Below, piece by piece: positions 18,598 to 26,905 of a DNA stretch of 64,000 nt; position 1 is the stretch's first letter, and the number at the start of each line of letters is the position of its first letter. The stretch covers positions 1-64,000 of the forward strand of contig JBQTIQ010000015.1 in NCBI GenBank assembly GCA_052387955.1. The letters run 5' to 3'. The translations under genes and the position numbers were made by a program. This DNA comes from JBQTIQ01 sp052387955 (GTDB taxonomy: Bacteria; Actinomycetota; Acidimicrobiia; Acidimicrobiales; JACDCH01). The notes beneath the pieces are model-generated. The model did not search any database. It had not been told where the DNA came from and saw only the letters and a program-made list of their open reading frames with translations.

Positions 18598-18720
18598 ACC
18601 GATCTCCTCGGTCGACGTCCGGTCCAGTATGAACCGCGTCCGCGCCCGGGCAGACGGTGCCGTTGCCGGCGGGGACCGCAGGTGCAAGCGTAGGTACGAG
18701 CCAACGCGTGAGGGAGAACG

Positions 18721-19101
18721 ATGTCAGCTGCTGAGCCCGGGCCCGTCGAGGCCGATGTCGACACCTGGAGCGTGCCCTGGCCAGCCCGGGTGACCGGCGC
18801 CCTCGACGGGGTGACCGTCGTCGAGTCGAGCGATGTCGTGATGCTCCACGAGATCGGCTACCCGTCGGTGTGGTACTTCCCGGCCGAAGACGTCCGAGCA
18901 GACCTGCTCGAGCCCTCGACCACGAAGACCTCGTGCGAGAGCCGCGGCGTCGCCTCCTACTGGAACCTGCGGATCGGCGACAAGGTCGTGCCCGACGCGG
19001 TGTGGTCGTACCAGGAGACGGCGCCCGAGCGCGACGACATCAAGGGCCGCTTCGCCTTCTACAAGGACCGCATCGACTCGTGGGAGGAACACGAGGCCTG
19101 A
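18721..19101 (+). CDS. DUF427 domain protein
   Basis: The 126-residue protein fits the DUF427 family: VTGALDGVTVVESSDVVMLHEIGYPSVWYFPAEDVR, then TKTSCESRGVASYWNLRIGDKVVPDAVWSY and the end KGRFAFYKDRIDSWEE. The family is small, cytoplasmic and of unknown biochemical role. AGGGAGAACG precedes ATG 18721. It is divergent from the methyltransferase. Confidence 0.88.
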   Translation: MSAAEPGPVEADVDTWSVPWPARVTGALDGVTVVESSDVVMLHEIGYPSVWYFPAEDVRADLLEPSTTKTSCESRGVASYWNLRIGDKVVPDAVWSYQETAPERDDIKGRFAFYKDRIDSWEEHEA

Positions 19102-19164
19102 CCTCAGCGTCGCGCCGCGCCGAGGTGGGCCCTCAGCCGTGGGCGCTGCTTCGGGGGGCGGCGG

Positions 19165-20061
19165 TCACGCCAGGTGCTGCTCGAACCAGGCCAGGACGGC
19201 GTCGTAGGCCTGAGCGGCGGCGGCGGCGTCGTAGCGTTGCCCGCTGTCGTTGAAGAAGGCGTGGCCGGCGCCCTCATAGGTGATGACCTCGTGCTCGAGC
19301 CTGGCGGTGCTGAGAGCGGCGGTGGCGCGGTCGCGGCTGGCGTTGACCCGGTCGTCGAGCTCGCCGTAGATGGCGAGGACGGCTGCGGTCGACCCACCGA
19401 AATCGGGCTCGTCGGGCGCCGGCCCGTAGAACGGCACCGCCGCCGCCAGCCGAGCTTCGCCGGCGTCGAGCAGGTTCCACACCATGCCGCCGCCGAAACA
19501 GAAGCCGACCGCGCCGAGCTTGGCTCCCGGCGCCCGCCGGGAGAGCTCGTCGAGGCCCGAGCCGAGGTCGCCGAGCAGCCGTTCGAGCGGGGCTTCTGAC
19601 AACGCCGTGGGTGCCGCGGCCGGATCGGCCAGCGACGAGGTGCCTCCCTCGGGCGAGAGGAGATCGACCGCCAGCGCCGAGTAGCCGGCGGCGGCGAAAC
19701 GCCCGACGACGTTGAAGAAATGGGGCGTGAGCCCCTGGTTCTCGTGGACGACGAGGACTGCGCCCTTGGGGTCACCGGCCGGCGCGAACGCCCCTCGTAC
19801 CTCTCCTGACGCGCCGGCGAATGTGACCGCCTCGGCTGTCGCCCCCACCAGCGGGGGGTCTGGCTCGCTCGCCGCGGGGGCGGCGCTGGAGCCCCCTTGG
19901 GCGTCGCCGTCGTCGTCGTCACCGCAGCCGCTCAGCAACGCCGTGGCCGACGTGAGCGAAAGGCCCAGGAGCCCGAGCCGGCGCAGTGCCTCCCGGCGGT
20001 TGAGGAGCCCTGCGGCGGCGTCCTCGGCCACCTCGCCGGCGAGATAGTCACCCAATGCCAT
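19165..20061 (-). CDS. Dienelactone hydrolase-family lipoprotein
   Basis: The 298-residue protein starts with an export signal: a twin-arginine-like NRREALRRLGLLGLS and a lipobox LLSGC near residue 45, so it is probably a Tat-exported lipoprotein. The mature part is a dienelactone-hydrolase fold with nucleophile elbow GFCFGGG (cysteine nucleophile), acid ELDDR and histidine in GAGHAFFN. ATG 20059-20061 is chosen because the signal starts here; the ORF runs further upstream only as a shadow. The natural substrate is unknown. Confidence 0.87.
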   Translation of the reverse strand: MALGDYLAGEVAEDAAAGLLNRREALRRLGLLGLSLTSATALLSGCGDDDDGDAQGGSSAAPAASEPDPPLVGATAEAVTFAGASGEVRGAFAPAGDPKGAVLVVHENQGLTPHFFNVVGRFAAAGYSALAVDLLSPEGGTSSLADPAAAPTALSEAPLERLLGDLGSGLDELSRRAPGAKLGAVGFCFGGGMVWNLLDAGEARLAAAVPFYGPAPDEPDFGGSTAAVLAIYGELDDRVNASRDRATAALSTARLEHEVITYEGAGHAFFNDSGQRYDAAAAAQAYDAVLAWFEQHLA

Positions 20062-20173
20062 TGCCGTCAGCCTAGGGGGGGCCGAGCCTCGAGACCGGTG
20101 GCGACTCGGTTGGTGAGGGCCGGGGGACCTCGGCGGATGTGCAGATCGCACTCGGATCGGGTACGAGGCGACG

Positions 20174-20839
20174 GTGCGTGCAGCGGTCGGCCCGGCAACC
20201 AGAGGCTGGCGCGCTGAGGCGAAGCTGGCTGCCAGATGGGCAGGGATCCCGATGGCCATCGGGATCGCAGTGCTTACTGCGGCGACCATCAGCCTCGGGC
20301 GGCTGCTCACTGGGCCCTTGGCGGGCTCGGTCGGCGGCCTCGACCTCGACGTGGTGCGCCATCTGGCGGCGGACCGGACCCCGTTCGTCAACCAGGTCAC
20401 CGGCGTCGGAGGGGTCATCGCCGGTACCGTCGCAGTGTCGGTCCTGTGGGCTGGCGCCGTCGTGGTCACCGCTTGGCGTACCCGCCGATGGACCGTCCCG
20501 GTATTCCTCGTGTTCGCGATCGGAGGCGAGAAACTCACCTATCTGCTCGCGAGCACGGTGGTCGGACGATCTCGACCACCGGTCGAATCGCTCGGCCATG
20601 TGTACGCCACGAACAGTTTCCCGTCGGGTCACGTCGCCGCTGCGATCACCCTCTACGGCGGGGCTGCGGTCGCCGCCTTCTGGTGCCGCGCCGACAGCGC
20701 GCCGAGCCGAAGGCTGCGTGTCGGTGCTGCGACCGTGGTCGCCGCGATCACCGTCCTCGTCGCCTTCAGCCGGGTCTCCCGCGGCCACCACTTCCCGAGC
20801 GACGTGGTGTGGGGAGCGGTGCTGGCATCATCTGGCTGA
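20174..20839 (+). CDS. PAP2-type membrane phosphatase (possible 3' frameshift)
   Basis: The 221-residue membrane protein has the three PAP2 phosphatase motifs: VVGRSRPP, FPSGH (about 155) and SRVSRGHHFPSD (about 198), and four to five hydrophobic helices. It ends early in this frame, in DVVWGAVLASSG. The +1 frame reads GIIWLMLAWRLVLV, a natural continuation of the last helix, and ends at 20919 exactly where the next ORF starts. A frameshift near 20825 is therefore likely. It would dephosphorylate a lipid phosphate or pyrophosphate on the outer face of the membrane. Confidence 0.83.
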   Translation: MRAAVGPATRGWRAEAKLAARWAGIPMAIGIAVLTAATISLGRLLTGPLAGSVGGLDLDVVRHLAADRTPFVNQVTGVGGVIAGTVAVSVLWAGAVVVTAWRTRRWTVPVFLVFAIGGEKLTYLLASTVVGRSRPPVESLGHVYATNSFPSGHVAAAITLYGGAAVAAFWCRADSAPSRRLRVGAATVVAAITVLVAFSRVSRGHHFPSDVVWGAVLASSG

Positions 20840-20915
20840 TGCTGGCGTGGCGGCTGGTGCTGGTAGGTCGCGGTAACGGTCCGCCGGGCCTGGACCACGA
20901 CCACGAGGGACGCTC

Positions 20916-21011
20916 GTGAGAACGACCGTTGCGCTGGACCACCACGTCGACTACGACACGCTGCAGATCGAGACCGACGACGACGAGGGCTGCGACGAGG
21001 TCACCTGGTGA
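20916..21011 (+). CDS. 31-residue acidic peptide ORF
   Basis: A GTG ORF encodes 31 residues with an acidic end (ETDDDEGCDEVTW). Its start overlaps the +1-frame end of the PAP2 gene (GTGA 20916-20919) and its stop overlaps the start of the transporter gene (GTGA 21008-21011). Two 4-nt overlaps support a real coupled reading frame. The Asp/Glu/Cys cluster might bind metal, in keeping with the transporter next door; no homologue is recognised. Confidence 0.5.
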   Translation: MRTTVALDHHVDYDTLQIETDDDEGCDEVTW

Positions 21012-21649
21012 GCGCAACGTCGGCGAGCGCGCGTGAGGGGTTGCAACGCCGCGGCCTGCTCCTGGCGGCTCTGACGATCGTCTGGAACGTCATCGAGGCT
21101 GTTGTTGCCATCTCGGCTGGGATCGCCGCCGGCTCGATCGCGCTGGTCGGTTTCGGGTTCGACTCGACGATCGAAGTCGGTTCTGCGTTCGTCGTGGTGT
21201 GGCAGTTTCGCGGCGAGCGGCGCGGCGGCTACGACGAAGCCCGCGAACGCACAGCGCTCCGGCTCATCGCCGTCAGCTTCTTCGTCCTCGCCATCTATGT
21301 CACGGTCGAGGCGGTGCGCGATCTGTTCTTCGTCGACGTCGAGGCCGGCGAGTCGACGGTGGGCATCGTGCTCGCGGTTCTCGCTCTCATCGTGATGCCA
21401 GGCCTGGCGCTCGCCAAGCGTCGCGTCGCGGCGCAGCTCGCTTCACCGACCCTCCGGGCCGACGCGGCCGAGACGATGCTGTGCGCGTGGCTCTCTGCCG
21501 TGCTCCTCGGTGGCCTTCTGCTCAACGCCGCCGTCGGCTGGTGGTGGGCCGACCCGCTCGCCGCGATCGGCATCGCCGTGCTCGCCGCCAGGGAAGGCCT
21601 CGAAGCGTGGCGCGGCGAGACCTGCGAGGACGACGGGTGCGAACGATGA
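21008..21649 (+). CDS. Cation diffusion facilitator-like transporter
   Basis: The 213-residue protein has five or six hydrophobic segments and CDF-type features: GLLLAALTIVWNVIEAVVAI (TM1), SIALVGFGFDSTIEVGSAFVVVW (TM2 with the DSxxE motif) and LRADAAETMLCAWLSA (TM5 with D..E in place of the usual HD pair). It lacks the C-terminal cytoplasmic domain of full CDF pumps and ends in CEDDGCER. It probably exports a divalent cation. The start and stop overlap the flanking small ORFs. Confidence 0.8.
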   Translation: MSATSASAREGLQRRGLLLAALTIVWNVIEAVVAISAGIAAGSIALVGFGFDSTIEVGSAFVVVWQFRGERRGGYDEARERTALRLIAVSFFVLAIYVTVEAVRDLFFVDVEAGESTVGIVLAVLALIVMPGLALAKRRVAAQLASPTLRADAAETMLCAWLSAVLLGGLLLNAAVGWWWADPLAAIGIAVLAAREGLEAWRGETCEDDGCER

Positions 21650-21714
21650 CCGAGCGGGCACCCCGCCGCAAACACCTCCACTACGTCAGGGTCGGCCGAT
21701 CACGCGACGAGTAG
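21646..21714 (+). CDS. 22-residue basic peptide ORF (doubtful)
   Basis: An ATG ORF overlaps the transporter stop (ATGA 21646-21649) and encodes 22 mainly basic residues (TERAPRRKHLHYVRVGRSRD). The only support is the overlap. It runs into the 3' part of a decayed aquaporin ORF on the other strand. Confidence 0.2.
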   Translation: MTERAPRRKHLHYVRVGRSRDE

Positions 21715-21844
21715 CCAATGGCGGGAAGATCGGGATAGAGGTAGCGGGCGAGGGCGATGGCGGCGACGCCCCCACCACGACCGCGACGAGCAGGGCGGTC
21801 CCGACCGCCTCGGCGGTCAGGCGTCGTGCGAGGGTGGGCTTCAT
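21686..21844 (-). pseudogene. Truncated MIP/aquaporin channel remnant
   Basis: From ATG 21842-21844 the minus strand reads MKPTLARRLTAEAVGTALLV and then AVVVGAS, a good match to the first transmembrane helix of aquaglyceroporins in arsenic operons. Similarity stops near 21764 and the frame then runs through low-complexity proline-rich sequence to a stop at 21686. The rest of the channel is missing. It lies next to ArsI- and ArsR-type genes, where such channels are common. Confidence 0.6.
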
Positions 21845-21942
21845 CACCTCAGCAGCACGGCCGGCGTGTGCATCCTCATCGATGAAGGCGCAGCTCGTCG
21901 ACCGGTCGACAAAGGAACAGCGCTTCTCAGACGGGCAGCTGG

Positions 21943-22395
21943 TCAGCAACAGCGGGCCGAGGCCTCCGGGACCGACGAGCAGCACAACGAGTCCCCGGTC
22001 TGGTCATCGACCTTGGCCGAGCTGACGCCGAAGCCGTCGCTGTCCTCGATCACCGTGTAGATCTCCCAGGCGCCGTCGGGGCCGTCGACCCAGACCTTGT
22101 CCTGCTTGGCGAAGCAACAGGTGCCGCTCTCCTCGATCGACCCGACACCCTGGTCGGACAGCCGGGACTGGTGCGCCCAAACCTCGTCGCTGCCCGCGAC
22201 TTCGACCCCCAGATGGTTGAGGCGGCCGTCGGCGCCCGCCTTCTCGAACAGCACGAGCTTCAGGGGCGGGTCGGCGACAGCGAAGTTGGCGTAGCCGGGC
22301 TTGCGCTTGCTCGGCCCGGTCGAGAACAGCTTCGAGTAGAAGTCGACCGCGCTGTCGATGTCGGGGACGTTGAGAGCGAGCTGCACCCGGGACAT
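21943..22395 (-). CDS. arsI: ArsI/CadI-type glyoxalase-fold protein (organoarsenical lyase family)
   Basis: The 150-residue protein is a vicinal-oxygen-chelate domain with MSRVQLALNVPDIDSAVDFY, NHLGVEV, a vicinal cysteine pair in SGTCCFAKQDKVWV and a metal-ligand glutamate in GAWEIYTV. These are the features of ArsI, the Fe(II) dioxygenase that cleaves the C-As bond of trivalent organoarsenicals. Further cysteines (LCCSS, RCC) lie at the C-terminus. GGAGGA precedes ATG 22393-22395. It is divergent from the ArsR gene and shares its operator region. Confidence 0.85.
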   Translation of the reverse strand: MSRVQLALNVPDIDSAVDFYSKLFSTGPSKRKPGYANFAVADPPLKLVLFEKAGADGRLNHLGVEVAGSDEVWAHQSRLSDQGVGSIEESGTCCFAKQDKVWVDGPDGAWEIYTVIEDSDGFGVSSAKVDDQTGDSLCCSSVPEASARCC

Positions 22396-22409
22396 GGTTC
22401 CTCCGATAG

Positions 22410-22458
22410 ATTGATGTCTGTCGATGGGCACTCTATCGACAGATCGACAGATGTCAAT
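22410..22458. promoter_or_regulatory. ArsR operator in the arsI/arsR divergent promoter
   Basis: Arms at 22410-22425 and 22443-22458 form a long inverted repeat: ATTGATGTCTGTCGAT on the left and, on the opposite strand, ATTGACATCTGTCGAT on the right, 14 of 16 matching. An extra direct copy of ATCGACAG (22435-22442, 22443-22450) lies between. Sequence and place fit the usual ATnGACA-type ArsR operator. Confidence 0.75.
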
Positions 22459-22480
22459 ACTTTGGTAAGGAGGGCCACTG

Positions 22481-22816
22481 ATGGCAGCGCAGACCGAGAC
22501 ATCGCTGACGATGGCGGACTGCTGCTCGGTGCTCGCCGAGCCGATCACCGACGGCTACGCCGTCGAGGTGGCCAAGGCCTTCGCGGCGCTCGCCGACCCG
22601 GTCCGTCTCCGGCTGTTCTCGATGATCGCCGCCGCTGGTACCGCCTGCTCCTGTGATCTCATCGAGCCGATCGGCAAGAGCCAGCCCACCGTCAGCCACC
22701 ACACCAAGGTCCTCGCCGACGCCGGCCTCATCGTCGGCGAGAAGCTCGGGCGCTGGGTCAACTGGAGCGTCGTCCCCGACAAGCTCGACCAGCTCCGCGC
22801 CGCTCTCGCGCCGTGA
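22481..22816 (+). CDS. arsR: ArsR-family arsenic-responsive repressor
   Basis: The 111-residue winged-helix protein has the ArsR recognition helix KSQPTVSHHTKVLADAGLI and the wing EKLGRWVNWSV. Candidate As(III) ligands are the ACSCDL pair near residue 52 and an N-terminal CC (residues 14-15). It should repress the divergent ars genes. AAGGAGG at 22466-22472 supports ATG 22481. The remainder of a full ars operon (arsC, arsenite exporter) is not seen here. Confidence 0.9.
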   Translation: MAAQTETSLTMADCCSVLAEPITDGYAVEVAKAFAALADPVRLRLFSMIAAAGTACSCDLIEPIGKSQPTVSHHTKVLADAGLIVGEKLGRWVNWSVVPDKLDQLRAALAP

Positions 22817-23000
22817 CCCCGAGCGGGACCGGCCGAGCCCCAAGAGTTGACCGGCCTGGTGCACCCATGGGGGGGGCGCATCCCGAAGAGCACCGATGGC
22901 TCGGCACGGAGCGCCACTGGGGTGGTGCACTGGGACCGTGGTCTCGCCGGCCAGGTCCAGGACGACAGCGGACCTCCAGCAGGCGTCGCGAGGACGTGTG

Positions 23001-25325
23001 TCAGCGGGCGCCAGCCGGCTCGGGCTCTCGCTGCGTGTCGGTGAGCACGTCGGCATGGCCCTCGACGTCGACTCTGGGCAACAGCTTGTCGAGCCAGCGG
23101 GGCAGCCACCAGTTGCGGTCGCCGAGCAGCTCCATCGTCGCGGGGACGAGCAGCATGCGGACGATGGTCGCGTCGAGGAGGATGGCCGTCGCAAGACCGG
23201 TGCCCATCAGCTTGAACGTGCGGTCGTTCTCGAGCAGGAACGTGCCGAAGACCACGACCATGATCGCCGCCGCCGCGGTGATGACTTTGGCCGTGGCCGC
23301 GAGCCCGTCGGCCACCGATGTGCGGCTGTCGCCGGTGCGGTGCCACTCCTCACGCACCCGAGAGAGGAGGAACACCTCGTAGTCCATCGACAAGCCGAAG
23401 ACGATGGCGAACAGCATCATCGGTGCCCAGGGCTCGATCGGCGCCGGCTGTACGTTGGTGATGTCGCTCAGCCAGCCCCACTGGAACAGGGCGACGATGA
23501 CGCCATAGGAGGCAGCGACCGACAGGAGGTTCATGACGACAGCCTTGAGCGGAACCAGCAATGACCGGAACACCACCATGAGCAACAGGAACGACAACCC
23601 GAGCACGGCGATGAACAGGTACGGCAGGCGTGAGGTCAAGTAGTCGGAGAAGTCGACGTTGACCGCGACCGTGCCGGTCACGATGACGTCGAGGGCTGGC
23701 TCGGCGGTCAGGGCGGGAAGGACGCGGTCGCGCAAGCGGTCGACCAGGTCGGTGGTGGCGATGTCCTGGGGCCCCGTGGTCGGGACGAGGTTCCACAGCA
23801 CTGCGGTCGGGCTGTCCTCGTCGTTGACCTGCGGCGGCGAGACGAACGCCACCCCCTCTGCTCCGGTGAGGGCGTCGGTCACCGCTTGGAGGTCGGTGCG
23901 CTCGACGCCCTCGGGGACCTCCGCGACCAGCAGCATCGGACCGTTGAACCCAACGCCGAAGCCTTCGACGAGCAGGTTGTAGGCCTGCTTGGTCGTGGTC
24001 TCCTCGGGGTAGTTGCTCTCGTCGGAGAAGCCGAGCCTCAGCCGCAGCACCGGTATGGCCAGCAGCAACAGGGCGACGGTGCCGACCGTCGCCGCCGCCC
24101 AGGGCCGGCGCTGGATCACTCGGCTCCATCGGTAGGCGGCCGTCTCCCGCCGGGGACGGGCTGGGCGCCGCGGGACCTCCCGCTTGAGTGGGCCGACGAA
24201 GAACCCGGCGACGAGGACGACGGCGGCGAGCGGCAGTCCGAGGATCAGGGGCGTGACCTCGAGGCCGACGCCGACGAGGGCGACCGCGGCGAGCCCCGCG
24301 GCGATGAGCCCGCGCCACCGGGTGAGCTCGATGCGCGTGCCGGCGAAGCCCAGCAGTGCCGGCAGCAGCGTGAGGGAGGCGGTGACGGTGACGGCCACGA
24401 CGATGGCGGCGCCGATGGCCATCCCCGAGACGAAGCCGACGCCCATGATCAGCAGGCCGAGCAGCGACAGCACGACGGTCGTGCCCGCGAACAGCACCGA
24501 CCGCCCCGCAGTGTCGATCGCGATCGTGGCTGACTCACCCACCGTGTGGCCCGAGTGCATCTGTTCGCGGAACCGGGTGACGATCAGCAGGGCGTAGTCG
24601 ATACCGACGCCGAGGCCGATCATGATCCCGAGGAACGTCGCGAAGTCGGGGAGCGTCAGGACGTTGCTGACCAGCGTGATCAGGGCGACGCCGATGCCGA
24701 TCCCGAACAGGGCCAAGCCCACCGGCAGGCCCATGGCCAGCACGGACCCGAAGGCCAGGATCAGGATCACGATGGCGAAGGCGAGGCCGATGAGCTCGGT
24801 CGACGGTTCTTCGAACTCGGCAAAGATGAAACCGCCCCGCTCGACCTGCAGGCCGTCGATGCGGGGCGCGTCTTCGGCGATCTGATCGGCGATCTCGACG
24901 GCCCGGGCGAAGTCGACGTCCTCGGGCAGCTCGACGTTGGCGTAGGCGATCTTTCCTGCCTGCGGGCTGTCCTGGGCGACCTGGCGCTCGCCTTCGGGCG
25001 TGTAGGGGCTGATCACCCGCACGACGTCTGGCGTGGTCGCCAGCTTGTCGAACACGGCTTGCATGCCGGCCTTCACCGTAGGGTCGTCGACGCCCTGCTC
25101 AGCCCGGAAGACGATCGTGCCGACCTGCCCGGTGCCTTGTCCCCCGAAGTGCTCGTCGAGGATGTCGAAGCCCTTCCTCGACTCGACATTGGGAAGGTTG
25201 AACTCGTCGCGGAAGGCAGAACCCACCGCGCCCGACAGGACGCCGCTGAGCACCAGGACGCCGACCCACAACCCGAGCACCAGCTTGCGGCGGTCATGAC
25301 ACCACCGTCCAAGACGCGCGAACAT
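23001..25325 (-). CDS. MMPL/RND-family transporter
   Basis: The 774-residue protein has the 12-helix RND plan: one N-terminal helix, a large extracytoplasmic loop (residues about 45-190), five helices, a cytoplasmic stretch (about 390), a seventh helix, a second loop and five more helices. The proton-relay motif appears twice, as LGVGIDYALLIV (TM4) and FGLSMDYEVFLLSR (TM10). MMPL proteins export lipids or small toxic molecules in actinobacteria. AGGAGG precedes ATG 25323-25325. The cargo is unknown. Confidence 0.9.
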   Translation of the reverse strand: MFARLGRWCHDRRKLVLGLWVGVLVLSGVLSGAVGSAFRDEFNLPNVESRKGFDILDEHFGGQGTGQVGTIVFRAEQGVDDPTVKAGMQAVFDKLATTPDVVRVISPYTPEGERQVAQDSPQAGKIAYANVELPEDVDFARAVEIADQIAEDAPRIDGLQVERGGFIFAEFEEPSTELIGLAFAIVILILAFGSVLAMGLPVGLALFGIGIGVALITLVSNVLTLPDFATFLGIMIGLGVGIDYALLIVTRFREQMHSGHTVGESATIAIDTAGRSVLFAGTTVVLSLLGLLIMGVGFVSGMAIGAAIVVAVTVTASLTLLPALLGFAGTRIELTRWRGLIAAGLAAVALVGVGLEVTPLILGLPLAAVVLVAGFFVGPLKREVPRRPARPRRETAAYRWSRVIQRRPWAAATVGTVALLLLAIPVLRLRLGFSDESNYPEETTTKQAYNLLVEGFGVGFNGPMLLVAEVPEGVERTDLQAVTDALTGAEGVAFVSPPQVNDEDSPTAVLWNLVPTTGPQDIATTDLVDRLRDRVLPALTAEPALDVIVTGTVAVNVDFSDYLTSRLPYLFIAVLGLSFLLLMVVFRSLLVPLKAVVMNLLSVAASYGVIVALFQWGWLSDITNVQPAPIEPWAPMMLFAIVFGLSMDYEVFLLSRVREEWHRTGDSRTSVADGLAATAKVITAAAAIMVVVFGTFLLENDRTFKLMGTGLATAILLDATIVRMLLVPATMELLGDRNWWLPRWLDKLLPRVDVEGHADVLTDTQREPEPAGAR

Positions 25326-25586
25326 CGCGACCTCCTGTATGGGCCGGTCCCTCACAGCGGGAGCGGCGGCACTGTTTCGTTCACGAGCCGCGATCTCCCG
25401 TGGCCTGCGCTCGAGGGATAGGACGGCGGCGAGCGCCAGGACTCATCGCCCGCACGAGGTCCGCCGACGGTACCTCTGAGCTGCCGCCGCGTCGAGGCAC
25501 TTCATCGCGGTGTGGCGGCCCCGGCCGCTGCGCCCGCGGACGAATGGTCGTTGTCCCGCACCACGGACCTGCACAACACTGGGCCG

Positions 25587-26849
25587 GTGGCTCATTCGCA
25601 CGGCTTGGTCGGCGACGATGACTGCGACGCGGTCCAAGAGGCGCTCGCCTTGGCCCGGCGCCCGGCTCTGGTAGCTCCGGTGGTGGTGGCGGCGCTGGCC
25701 ACCGTCATCGGGCTCGTCTGGTTGTGGCCCAACGGCAGCGCTCCCGCGGTCGACGGCCGCCAGTTCTTCGGGGAGCGGGTGAAGGCGACCGTCGACGCTG
25801 CCCAGACGGTGAGCTGCCCGTTCTCGTCGACACCGGGCGAATTCCTGTGCGACCAGATCAGCTTCACCGTTACCAGCGGCACCCCGAAGGGCATGCGCGA
25901 CAGCATCCAGCTACCGCTCGGCGCCGGCGGCCCGCGCCTGCACGACGGGGACAAGGTCGTGATGCTCTACCAATTCGACGCCCCTGCCGGGGCGAAGTAC
26001 CAGTTCGGCGACTTCCAGCGGTCCGCTCCACTGGCCGTGCTGGCGGTGTTGTTCGCCTTCGCGGTGCTGGCCCTCGGCCAGCTCCGCGGGCTCCTCGCTC
26101 TCGTCGGTGTGGCCGTGAGCTTCGCGGTGCTCCAGGTGTTCACGCTGCCAGCCCTGCTCGAAGGGCGCAGCCCGCTCGCGGTAGCCCTCGTGAGCACTGC
26201 GGCGGTGGCCCTTGTCGCCCTCTACCTCACCCATGGCGTTTCGGAACGGACCACGGTGGCGGTGCTCGGCACCTTGGCGAGCCTGGCCCTCACGGGCCTG
26301 GCGGCGTCGATCTTCGTGTCAGCCTCCAAGCTGACCGGGCTCGGCGGGGAGGAGGTCGGATTCCTCCAAGTGTTCGGCGGAGAGCTGAACTTCCAAGGGC
26401 TCCTTCTGGCCGGGATGGTCATCGGCGCCCTCGGCGTGCTCGACGACGTCACCGTCACCCAGGTGGCAGCAGTATGGGAAGTCCATCGGGCCGACCCGTC
26501 CCTCGGCGCCGCCGCCCTCTACCAGTCCGGGCTGCGGGTCGGCCGCGACCACATCGCATCGACGGTCAACACCCTGGTCCTGGCCTACGCCGGGGCCTCG
26601 CTGCCCCTGTTGTTGCTGTTCAGCACCGCGGGCCAGAGCCTCGGCGCCGTGATCACCGGCGAAGCCATCGCCGCCGAGATCGTCCGCACCCTGGTGGGCA
26701 GCCTCGGCCTCGTCGCCTCCGTACCCATCACCACCGCCCTCGCCGCACTGGTCGTGACACACCGACCCGAGGACGGCCGCAGCCAGCCCATCGTCCGGTC
26801 CCGCCGGCCCCAGCTCCGCCTGCCTGCGCCTTCCGACGAGAGCGGGTGA
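25587..26849 (+). CDS. YibE/F-family membrane protein
   Basis: The 420-residue product has one N-terminal helix (LVAPVVVAALATVIGLVWLW), an extracytoplasmic domain (about residues 55-155) and about seven more helices, with the YibE/F core LSFxGLLL-like ELNFQGLLLAGMVIGALGVLDDVTVTQVA and GRDHIASTVNTLVLAYAGASLPLLLLFS. The function of YibE/F is not established. GTG 25587 (VAHSHG) is preferred; the frame is open back to GTG 25512. The last codons (GAG AGC GGG TGA) lie within a 23-bp copy of the tRNA-Gly 3' end, so the C-terminus may have been reset by an integration. Confidence 0.85.
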   Translation: MAHSHGLVGDDDCDAVQEALALARRPALVAPVVVAALATVIGLVWLWPNGSAPAVDGRQFFGERVKATVDAAQTVSCPFSSTPGEFLCDQISFTVTSGTPKGMRDSIQLPLGAGGPRLHDGDKVVMLYQFDAPAGAKYQFGDFQRSAPLAVLAVLFAFAVLALGQLRGLLALVGVAVSFAVLQVFTLPALLEGRSPLAVALVSTAAVALVALYLTHGVSERTTVAVLGTLASLALTGLAASIFVSASKLTGLGGEEVGFLQVFGGELNFQGLLLAGMVIGALGVLDDVTVTQVAAVWEVHRADPSLGAAALYQSGLRVGRDHIASTVNTLVLAYAGASLPLLLLFSTAGQSLGAVITGEAIAAEIVRTLVGSLGLVASVPITTALAALVVTHRPEDGRSQPIVRSRRPQLRLPAPSDESG

Positions 26850-26859
26850 CGGGAATCGA
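26837..26859 (+). repeat. att-like copy of the tRNA-Gly 3' end (left)
   Basis: These 23 bp are identical to 27646-27668, which covers the last 19 nt of tRNA-Gly plus 4 nt of its flank. Both copies are in the same orientation, 809 bp apart, and bound a toxin-antitoxin-like pair. This is the pattern left by integration at a tRNA 3' end. The copy also supplies the stop codon of the YibE/F gene. Confidence 0.75.
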
Positions 26860-26875
26860 CGGCACTACTCTCGCC

Positions 26876-26898
26876 TTGTAGCAAGGTCATGGCTACAA
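26876..26898. promoter_or_regulatory. Operator/promoter of the toxin-antitoxin pair
   Basis: Perfect 7-bp arms TTGTAGC (26876-26882) and GCTACAA (26892-26898) flank a 9-bp spacer. The right arm overlaps a -10-like TACAAT (26894-26899) and the antitoxin ATG is 7 nt further on, so binding of the AbrB-type protein would block its own promoter. Confidence 0.6.
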
Positions 26899-26905
26899 TG
26901 CATCC

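Noticed and set aside
26837..26859. Second tRNA-Gly gene
   Set aside because: Only the 3' 19 nt of the tRNA plus 4 nt of flank are present, with no acceptor 5' strand or anticodon arm. It is a duplicated att-like site.
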